Shown: positions 51,671 to 61,300 of the stretch, in pieces
Numbering within the stretch: the first letter of the stretch is position 1
Layout of the letters: each line of letters begins with the position of its first letter
From: Dryomyza anilis
Lineage: Eukaryota > Arthropoda > Insecta > Diptera > Dryomyzidae
Direction: 5' to 3'
Assembly (NCBI GenBank): GCA_951804985.1
Contig: OX638134.1
Coordinates: forward strand, 3,534,001-3,598,000
Length of the DNA: 64,000 nt
Notes under the pieces: model-generated
What the model was told of the DNA's origin: nothing
Seen by the model: the letters and a program-made list of their open reading frames with translations, nothing else
The model's database searches: none
Translations under genes and position numbers: made by a program

Positions 51671-51814
51671 TACAGACATACAGACAGACTGACAGACGGA
51701 CATCGCTAAATCGACTGAGGAGGTCATGCTGATCAAGAATATATATACTTTTCCATACCTTCTGGGTGTTACAAACTGCGTCCCAAACTGAATATACCCT
51801 TTCACTCTTAGTGT
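50785..51814 (+). mobile_element. 0.7-kb interspersed element, copy C, carrying a nested SINE
   Basis: Starts AATTGGGAAGGTTAGATC and ends CACTCTTAGTGT, lacking the final AGGGTATA. Contains the hairpin ATAGTCGG-TTTAAG-CCGACTAT near 50850. The (GACA)n tract is the longest of the family, about 28 units (51592-51702). Interrupted by a SINE at 51111-51411. Confidence 0.85.
51111..51411 (+). mobile_element. tRNA-derived SINE, copy 2, with exact target duplication
   Basis: A box AGCTCAGTGGTTAG, B box GGTTCAAGACT, body as in copy 1 plus about 32 bp (CTCGGCCGAAGTTCTATAC) missing there, and a (TTA)n tail. Flanked by TAAGCACGTA at 51101-51110 and 51412-51421. The tRNA head starts a few bases in, so the 5' end is slightly truncated or overlaps the GTA of the target. 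An apparent 79-codon frame inside is not a gene. Confidence 0.92.
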
Positions 51815-52036
51815 ATTCATAGATATTATGATTATATATATCAATATGACGATTTAAATTCATTGAATTGAATATTTCGTTCTTCAATAAGATGTTCGAT
51901 AGTATGAATAAATTCATATATATTATGAATGCATTCAACAATATGTCGTTTAATGAACGGTGGTATTAATATAATGAGTCTGGTAGAAAAATTCATAATA
52001 TTTATGAATAAATTCATCATATTGATCATTTTTTAT
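51815..52036. repeat. ATTCATAATATTTATGAA-type degenerate repeat, right part
   Basis: Near-palindromic words such as TTCATAATATTTATGAA recur; this is the same sequence type as 50.0-50.2 kb, split by element copy C. Confidence 0.55.
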
Positions 52037-52734
52037 TTCTGTAGACACACAAGTTTTAATTAAACTTCAGTTAAAATTTTCAAGGTCGAGCTAAAATAAT
52101 AATTCACCAAAAGACGAAAATTATATTCTTAGTCAGCATTTCAAAGAAGTTTCATTGTGCTAAATTTTACTATATTTTTTTTTTGGTCACTAAAAAAAAT
52201 GAGTATATCTCGCATATTTTGCATATTTTTCACATAAAATAAAAGTTTTCTATTATATAGCGCAAAGTTTTCAGTCTCTTAAACAGAAAAGATAAATTTA
52301 TTCTTATGATTGCTTGGAATATTCAAAATAATAAAAAAGCAAAACTATGAGAAAATTGAAAATGGGCTATATAAAAAAAACTGAGAACAGTTTTAGAATC
52401 ATTGCCATAAATGTTCCGAAGAATTGCTGCAACAAAATTAGTGTACAAAAATATTTCTAAGATTTTAAAATTGAAGTTAGGACTATAATTTGTTTTATTA
52501 AGTTTTTATTTCACAAATGTTACGTGTTGTATTCTAATTGTTTGAATATTCTAGCACATTTTTAAAGGCAAATATTTTCTTTGAAGGCATGGAATTTTTC
52601 CCTAGACAATTTTCCCAAGAAAATTATTTCTTATAAAATGTTGTGCTAGTGACACTTTAATTTAATTTTTGACGTATTTAAACTGAAATTATTTTATCGG
52701 CCTGAGAAAAATTTAATTAAAAATGAAGAATACG
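52037..52734. other. Unique AT-rich DNA
   Basis: No repeat or gene recognised. Confidence 0.4.
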
Positions 52735-53390
52735 AATTATCTGGCAAAGATTTATCTAAGGAAGTTTATTTGGAAAGTTACGTCTGGTAAAGATTTATCT
52801 TGTTTAAAAACTGTTTCGGGAAAAATTGGCTGGAAAAGAATTGCATCGAGTAAGACTTTACGTTGGGATGAATTGTATGTTGTAAAAATTGTCGGTGAAG
52901 AATTGTCTGAAAAGAGAATTGTCTGGGGGAAGAATTGTAGAATTGAATTATACGGGGAAGTCCGAGAAAGAATGAATTGTATCGACGAAGAAATGGTTCG
53001 GAGAGGAATTGTAACTGGAATAAATCTCATAGAATAAATATCTCGGGGAATAGAATAAATGTTTGCGGAATGAATAGTCGCTGCGGTTATTTCAAATTGT
53101 ATCGGAATAAAAAATGTATAGGGTATGAAGAATTGTCTCGGAGAAAAAATATCTGGGAAATACTCTGTAAAGAATTTTATTGTTGTTTGTAGAAAGAATT
53201 GTCTTTGGAAAGAATTATATATTTGTCTCGAAGTGGAATTTTGTCGGAAAAATGTTGGAAATTAATAATTGTCTCGGAGAAGTAATTTTCCAGGTGAGAA
53301 TTGACACGGGAGAGTAATTTCGATTTGATCTCGGAGAAAACTTGTATGGAGATAACATTGTGTCGTCAAGGAATTCTTGGGAAGAATTGC
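52735..53390. repeat. Degenerate array of GGAAGAATTGTCTCGGAG units
   Basis: AATTGT[C/A]T followed by [C/G]GG[A/G]GAA recurs every 15-30 bp with much variation. It resembles the spacers of the composite array at 21.4-22.3 kb. A 104-codon frame (52723-53037) is produced by the array. Confidence 0.6.
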
Positions 53391-54503
53391 AGAGCTCTCA
53401 TTTCTAACTAATAGTGCTTTTAAACATTTGTTTGTCAGCTTCTATGTTAATCTGAACAGTTATTTAACATTTGTAGAATATTCTAAAATATTCAGAATAT
53501 ATTTTTTTAACATAGTAGACACGTGCCGTCGCAATTGTTATTTATTTGCTACAATGGTAAACATGATGAATAAAAATAATTTCAACATATAATAAAAATT
53601 AGAACAATTGTACAAATAATAAACAGCGATTTTAAACAACAGCATCGGCATAAACAATTCGCATAAAACAAGTTAAAAATATATTTGTCAAAAAAAAAAA
53701 CAAATTGCACCCATTTGTTATTAATTGAAATGTTTGAAATTAAATTTATATAATAAGAAATAATGCAAACAGAGCGTGTGCCATTGTACAGCATTTAATA
53801 ACATTTGTTTTTCAAATATATATTTGAAAAACATATATATTATTGATATTATTATCAGCAAATATTTGTGTAATTAAACATTGGTTATATTTCATTTATT
53901 TCAAACTAGAAATTAAAAACGAATACCCGATTACGATTTCGATATTGATTTTCGTTGTTATTTCGGTAGCAGTTTTCACTTTTGAAACGAAATGGTACCG
54001 GTTTCCTGTAACGTATTCGATTTCAGTTTTTATAATAATATTTGGAAACCGAATTCATTTATTCAGATAAACCATTACTTTAAAAAATTTGATATTTAAA
54101 ATTTATATAAAAAAATTGTATTCAAATTTAATTATTTCTGTTTGTTTTTCATACTTAAAAATACAATCAGAATTACTAACTGATATAAAATCGAATATGT
54201 GAGATTCGTATATCCGTATATTTTTGATTTTAAAACGATTTTTAAACATGTTCGATGATTTCAATCCATGTTCAAAACTCATTTCTGATCCGTAGATCAT
54301 TTTCATATACAAAACAAAAACAAACAATTAGAACCAGGTTCGTTTTTGTATCAATTACTGATCTGGTAATGTACCTATCAAAAGAAAATTTGTTTGTGAT
54401 GAGGTTATGCTATTGTGAATAGCACCTAATAAGAAGAATTTGTGTTGAAAAAGAAAGGTCAGAAGAAAACAGTGCTACCAAATTTATTAAAATAGATCCG
54501 AAG

Positions 54504-54546
54504 GCGTTCCCGTGATACAGATCTGGTTCAAGTACCACGGGAACGC
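54504..54546. repeat. 11-bp inverted repeat (hairpin) 0.74 kb upstream of the gene
   Basis: GCGTTCCCGTG at 54504-54514 is perfectly complementary to CACGGGAACGC at 54536-54546, with a 21-nt loop. Its GC content is far above the surroundings. It is adjacent to the 130-bp direct duplication at 54.56-54.75 kb. Function unknown. Confidence 0.6.
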
Positions 54547-54555
54547 AGCTATTAC

Positions 54556-54750
54556 TCTGCATGAAAAATGTACGAGAGAAAATTCTGTATTCAATATACC
54601 AGGGGAAAAATTGTCAATCCACGCTTACGATTTCAATTCACATCCAAAATTATTTCCTACTCATGCAGGCCAAAATATATATTATTCTGAATGAAAAATG
54701 AAAGATATTGTGTATTGAATATACCGTGGGGCGAATGGTCTGTCCATAAT
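54556..54750. repeat. Diverged 130-bp direct duplication upstream of the gene
   Basis: The stretch starting TCTG[C/A]ATGAAAAATG at 54557 recurs at 54687 with a shared later part (TATTSAATATACC). The two copies are 130 bp apart and clearly diverged. Confidence 0.5.
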
Positions 54751-54983
54751 ATGTAATAGTAGATGTGTATTTACCAAATACACTGAGAATGAGGCGTAAA
54801 ATATGCGCATAATAAATTTTTAATAGAAATTGAAATTGCTAAAAACTTACGAGTCATGCTTCACCAGTTCTTCTAATAATCCATAATATTTAAATCTGAC
54901 TTTTATTTGCATTATTTTGTTCAAAGCATAAATAATACTTTATTTAAAAAAAAAAACGGATATCAAGCATTTGTATCAACATT

Positions 54984-55194
54984 TAAACACCCTACAAGCA
55001 ATATTATACATAAAATATAACGTTTTTAAAATATATTTTACTTGCAAATTCAGCATGTGTACCATAATTATTTGTTTAAGCTGAATAAACATATGTTTAT
55101 GTATTGCTGTCATATATTAGTTATACATATAATAACTAAATTTTGTTGCTCAACTATTATGCTGTATTTTAATCAAATATAAAATGTTTAAACA
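54984..55194. promoter_or_regulatory. Cluster of six TGTTTA (Fork head-type) cores in two palindromes and two single sites
   Basis: TGTTTA, or its complement TAAACA, occurs at 54984, 55073, 55086, 55094, 55185 and 55189. Four of the six form palindromes: ATAAACATATGTTTAT (55085-55100), which also holds a central CATATG E-box, and TGTTTAAACA (55185-55194). In Drosophila, Fork head, with the bHLH factor Sage, drives salivary secretory genes. Binding here is inferred from sequence only. Confidence 0.45.
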
Positions 55195-55249
55195 GTTGAA
55201 ACATTTCATACTGAAACAAATCATCTACTGAATGTTTTCCAAGAATTGC

Positions 55250-55326
55250 TATAAAAGCACGGATTTTTTAATTGTCGAATCAGAGTTGGTTCCGTACTCA
55301 ATCAAGTGCCAATACCAATTATAACA
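55250..55326 (+). promoter_or_regulatory. Core promoter and short 5' UTR of the giant repeat-protein gene
   Basis: A TATA box (TATAAAAG, 55250-55257) is followed by an arthropod-type initiator TCAGAG whose A is at 55282, 32 bp downstream of the first T. That is the expected TATA-to-start spacing. A start at 55282 gives a 5' UTR of about 45 nt with no upstream ATG, as is usual for strongly expressed secretory genes. The start site is predicted, not measured. Confidence 0.75.
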
Positions 55327-58300
55327 ATGAAACTGGTCGCACTTTTTGTTATATTGGCCATAGTGGCTCCAAGTTTTGCCGCTCCTAAGGGAAAATGTGG
55401 TTGTGATTGTGGCTGCAGTACCCCTGTGGCTATATTTGTAAATTTCCCATTTGAGTTTATGTTCCGTCCACCACTAAGGTGCCCAGGACACCCCGATAAA
55501 CCAAATGATGAAATTGTATTACCAGGACAACCAGAAGAAGGCGACTCAACTGAAATAGGTGTGCCAACAGGCGGTTCCTCTTCGGAAGAAGATAAATCTT
55601 CTGAAGAAGCTGAATCTTCTGAAGAAGGTTTATCTTCCGAAGAAGATGGCAACTCTACCGAAGAAGATAAGTCAACTGAAACTGGTAACTCCACTGAAGA
55701 AGGTAACTCTAACGAAAATGGAAACTCAACCGAAGAAGGTACCTCAACCGAAACAGGAAACTCCACCGAAGAAGGTAACTCTACCGAAACTGGAAACTCC
55801 ACCGAAGAGGGTAACTCTAACGAAAATGGAAACTCAACCGAAGAAGGTAACTCTACCGAAACTGAAAACTCCGCTGAAGAGGGTAACTCTAACGAAAATG
55901 GTAACTCCACCGAAGAAGGTAACTCTACCGAAACTGAGAACTCCACAGAAGAAGGTAAATCTAGCGAAACTGGCAACTCCACCGAAGAGGGTAACTCTAC
56001 CGAAACTGATAACTCCACAGAAGAAGGTAAGTCTACCGAAACTGAAAACTCCACCGAAGAGGGTAATTCTACCGAAACTGAAAACTCCACAGAAGAAGGC
56101 AACTCTAAGGAAACTGGAAACTCTGCCGAAGAGGGGAACTCTACCGAAACTGAAAACTCCACCGAAGAAGGTAACTCTACCGAAACTGAAAACTCCACCG
56201 AAGAAGGTAACTCTAACGAAACGGGAAAATCCACCGAAGAAGGTAACTCCTCCGAAAATGGAAACTCCACCGAAGAAGGTAACTCAACCGAAAATGAGAA
56301 GTCCACCGAAGAAGGTAACTCTACCGAAAATGGCAACTCTACAGAAGAAGGCAACTCTTCCGAAACAGAAAACTCCAACGAAGAGGGAAAATCGCTAGAA
56401 AGTGGAGAATCCACCGAATCAAATGAAGAAGGTAAATCAAACGAATCTACTGAAGAATCCACCGATTCGACCGAAGAAGACAAGTCAAGCGAATCAACTG
56501 AAGAAGGCAAATCAACCGAATCTACAGAAGAATCAACCGAATCCACTGAAGACGGTAAATCAACCGAATCCACTGAAGAAGGTAAACCCACGGAATCTAC
56601 TGAAGAAGGAAAATCAGTCGAATCCACTGAAGACGGCAAGTCACATGAATCAAATGAATCTACAGAGGAATCCACCGAATCTACTGAAGAAGGCAAATCT
56701 TCTGAATCCACTGAAGAAGGCAAGTCCTCCGAATCAACTGAAGAAGGTAAATCAATAGAATCTACCGAATCCACCGAATCAAATGAAGAAGGTAAATCAA
56801 ACGAATCTACTGAAGAATCCACCGATTCGACCGAAGAAGACAAGTCCAGTGAATCAACTGAAGAAGGTAAATCAACCGAATCTACCGATTCCACGGAAGA
56901 TAAATCAACCGAATCTACCGAATCCACTGAATCTACTGAAGAAGGCAAATCTTCTGAATCAACTGAAGAAGGCAAGTCAAACGAATCAACTGAATCTACA
57001 GAAGAATCCACTGAGTCCACTGAAGAAGGTAAATCAACCGAATCCACTGAAGAAGATAAACCCATTGAATCTACTGAAGAAGGAAAATCTACTGAATCAA
57101 CTGAAGAAGGTAAATCCTCTGAATCCACTGAAGAAGGCAAGTCCTCCGAATCAACTGAAGAAGGTAAATCAACCGAATCTACCGAATCCACTGAGGAAGG
57201 AAAGCCCACTGAATCTACTGAAGAATCCACCGAAACTGGCAACTCCAACGAAGAAGGAAAGTCACTAGAAAGTGAGGAGGTTAAACCAACCGAATCCTCC
57301 GAAGAAGGCCAATCTACAGAATCTACTGAGGAAGGTAAATCCGCTGAATCAACTGAAGAAGGTAAATCAACTGAATCTACTGAAGAAGGTAAATCAACTG
57401 AATCTACCGAATCTACTGAAGAAGGCAAATCTTCTGAATCAACTGAAGAAGGCAAGTCACACGAATCAACTGAATCTACAGAAGAATCCACCGAATCCAC
57501 TGAAGAAGGTAAATCAACCGAATCTACCGAATCAGCCGAATCTACCGAATCTACCGAATCCACTGAAGAAGGCAAATCAACCGAATCTACCGAATCCACT
57601 GAATCTACTGAAGAAGGGAAATCTTCTGAATCCACTGAAGAAGGCAAGTCAAACGAATCAACTGAATCTACAGAAGAATCCACTGAAGAAGGTAAATCAA
57701 CAGAATCTACCGAATCCACTGAATCTACTGAAGAAGGGAAATCTTCTGAATCTACTGAAGAATCTACCGAAACTGACAACTCCAACGAAGAAGGAAAATC
57801 ACTAGAAAGTGAGGAGGTAAAACCTACCGAATCCTCCGAAGAAGGCCAATCCACCGAATCTACTGAAGAAGGTAAATCCGCTGAATCAACTGAAGAAGGT
57901 AAATCTACTGAATCTACTGAAGAAGGTAAATCTACCGAATCTACTGAAGAAGGCAAATCTTCTGAATCAACTGAAGAAGGCAAGTCACACGAATCAACTG
58001 AATCTACTGAAGAATCAACCGAATCCACTGAAGAAGGTAAATCAACAGAATCTACCGAATCCACTGAATCTACTGAAGAAGGCAAATCTTCTGAATTAAC
58101 TGAATCTACAGAAGAATCAACCGAATCCACTGAAGAAGGTAAATCAACAGAATCTACTGAAGAAGGAAAATCTTCTGAATCCACTGAAGAAGGCAAGTCC
58201 TCCGAATCAACAGAAGAAGGCAAATCAACAGAATCTACCGAGTCCACTGAATCTACTGAAGAAGGCCAATCTTCTGAATCCACTGAAGAAGGCAAATCAA

Positions 58301-61300
58301 ACGAGTCAACTGAATCTACAGAAGAATCCACCGGATCCACTGAAGAAGGTAAATCAACAGAATCTACCGAATCTACTGAAGAAGGTAAATCGACCGAATC
58401 TACCGAATCAAACGAAACTACAGAATCTAATGAAGAAGGTAAATCAACCGAATCTACTGAAGAAGGTAAATCGACCGAATCTACCGAATCAACAGAAGAA
58501 GGCAAATCTACCGAATCTACTGAAGAAGGCAAATCTTCTGAATCCTCTGAAGAAGGAAAGTCAAACGAATCAACTGAATCTACAGAAGAATCTACCGAAT
58601 CCACTGAAGAAGGTAAACCCACTGAATCTACTGAAGAAGGAAAATCTACCGAATCTACAGAAGAATCCACCGAAACTGACAACTCCAACGAAGAAGGAAA
58701 ATCACTAGAAAGTGAGGAAGTAAAACCTACCGAATCCTCCGAAGAAAGCCAATCTACCGAATCCACTGAGGAAGATAAATCAACCGAATCCACTGAAGAA
58801 GACAAATCAACAGAATCTACCGAATCCACTGAATCTACTGAAGAAGGCAAATCTTCTGAATCCACTGAAGAAGGCAAGTCAAACGAATCAACAGAATCTA
58901 CAGAAGAATCCACTGAAGAAGGTAAATCAACAGAATCTACCGAATCTACTGAAGAAGGTAAATCAACCGAATCTACAGAATCAAACGAATCTACCGAATC
59001 AACTGAAGAAGGTAAATCAACCGAATCTACTGAAGAAGGTAAATCGACCGAATCTACCGAATCAACCGAATCTACCGAATCCACTGAAGAAGGCAAATCA
59101 ACCGAATCTACCGAATCCACAGAATCTACTGAAGAAGGCAAATCCTCTGAATCCACTGAAGAAGGCAAGTCAAACGAATCAACTGAATCTACAGAAGAAT
59201 CCACTGAAGAAGGTAAATCAACAGAATCTACCGAATCTACTGAAGAAGGTAAATCGACCGAATCTGCAGAATCAAACGAATCTACCGAATCAACTGAAGA
59301 AGGTAAATCAACCGAATCTACTGAAGAAGGTAAATCGACCGAATCTACCGAATCAGCCGATTCTACCGAATCCACTGAAGAAGGCAAATCAACCGAATCT
59401 ACCGAATCCACTGAATCTACTGAAGAAGGCAAATCTTCTGAATCCACTGAAGAAGGCAAGTCAAACGAATCAACTGAATCTACAGAAGAATCCACTGAAG
59501 AAGGTAAATCAACAGAATCTACCGAATCTACTGAAGAAGGTAAATCGACCGAATCTGCAGAATCAAACGAATCTACCGAATCAACTGAAGAAGGTAAATC
59601 AACCGAATCTACTGAAGAAGGAAAATCGACCGAATCTACCGAATCAGCCGAATCTACCGAATCCACTGAAGAAAGCAAATCAACCGAATCTACCGAATCC
59701 ACTGAATCTACTGAAGAAGGGAAATCTTCTGAATCCACTGAAGAAGGCAAGTCAAACGAATCAACTGAATCTACAGAAGAAACCACTGAAGAAGGTAAAT
59801 CAACAGAATCTACCGAATCAACAGAAGAAGGTAAACCCTCTGAATCTACTGAAGAAGGCAAATCTTCTGAATCCACTGAAGAAGGCAAGTCCTCCGAATC
59901 AACTGAAGAAGGTAAATCAACCGAATCTACCGAATCTACCGAGGAAGGTAAACCCACTGAGTCTACAGAAGAAGGAAAATCTACCGAATCTACTCAAGAA
60001 TCTACCGAAACTGACAACTCCAACGAAGAAGGAAAATCACTAGAAAGTGAGGAGGTAAAACCTACCGAATCCTCCGAAGAAGGCCAATCCACCGAATCTA
60101 CTGAAGAAGGTAAATCCGCTGAATCAACTGAAGAAGGTAAATCAACTGAATCTACTGAAGAAGGTAAATCAACCGAATCTACCGAATCTACTGAAGAAGG
60201 CAAATCTTCTGAATCAACTGAATCTACTGAAGAATCAACCGAATCCACTGAAGAAGGTAAATCAACAGAATCTACCGAATCCACTGAATCTACAGAAGAA
60301 GGCAAATCTTCTGAATCAACTGAATCTACAGAAGAATCAACCAAATCCACTGAAGAAGGTAAATCAACAGAATCTACTGAGGAAGGAAAATCTTCTGAAT
60401 CCGCTGAAGAAGGCAAGTCCTCCGAATCAACTGAAGAAGGCAAATCAATAGAATCTACCGAATCCACTGAATCTACTGAAGAATCTACCGAAACTGACAA
60501 CTCCAACGAAGAAGGAAAATCTACCGAATCATCCGAATCAACTGAAGAAGGTAAATCGACCGAATCTACCGAATCAACCGAATCCACTGAAGAAGGCAAA
60601 TCAACCGAATCAACCGAATCCACTGAATCTACTGAAGAAGGCAAATCATCTGAATCCACTGAAGAAGGCAAGTCAAACGAATCAACTGAATCTACAGAAG
60701 AATCCACTGAAGAAGGTAAATCAACAGAATCTACCGAATCAACCGAATCTACCGAATCCACTGAAGAAGGCAAATCAACCGAATCTACCGAATCCACTGA
60801 ATCTACTGAAGAAGGTAAATCAACCGAATCTACTGAGGAAGGTAAACCCACTGAGTCTACAGAAGAAGGAAAATCTACCGAATCTACCGAAACTGACAAT
60901 TCCAACGAAGAAGGAAAATCACTAGAAAGTGAGGAGGTAAAACCTACCGAATCCTCTGAAGAAGGTAAATCAACTGAATCTACTGAAGAAGGTAAATCAA
61001 CCGAATCTACAGAATCCACTGAATCTACTGAAGAAGACAAATCTTCTGAATCAACTGAAGAAGGCAAGTCAAACGAATCAACTGAATCTACAGAAGAATC
61101 CACCGAATCCACTGAAGAAGGTAAATCAACAGAATCTACCGAATCTACTGAAGAAGGTAAATCGACCGAATCTACCGAATCAAACGAAACTACAGAATCT
61201 ACTGAAGAAGGTAAATCAACCGAATCTACTGAAGAAGGTAAATCGACCGAATCTACCGAATCCACAGAAGAAGGCAAATCTACCGAATCTACCGAATCCA

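Larger units (their letters stand above)
53391..54983. other. AT-rich upstream region, no gene seen
   Basis: This is unique AT-rich DNA between the degenerate array ending near 53.39 kb and the promoter-proximal cluster. All open frames are short with no recognisable domain. It contains the small hairpin and the 130-bp duplication listed separately, and is the likely distal upstream region of the giant gene. Confidence 0.5.

Noticed and set aside
55302..59957. 1,551-codon minus-strand open frame encoding SSVDSVDL-type repeats
   Set aside because: It is antisense to the + strand STE repeat, has no promoter or signal peptide, and its repeat variation is non-synonymous while the + frame variation is synonymous.
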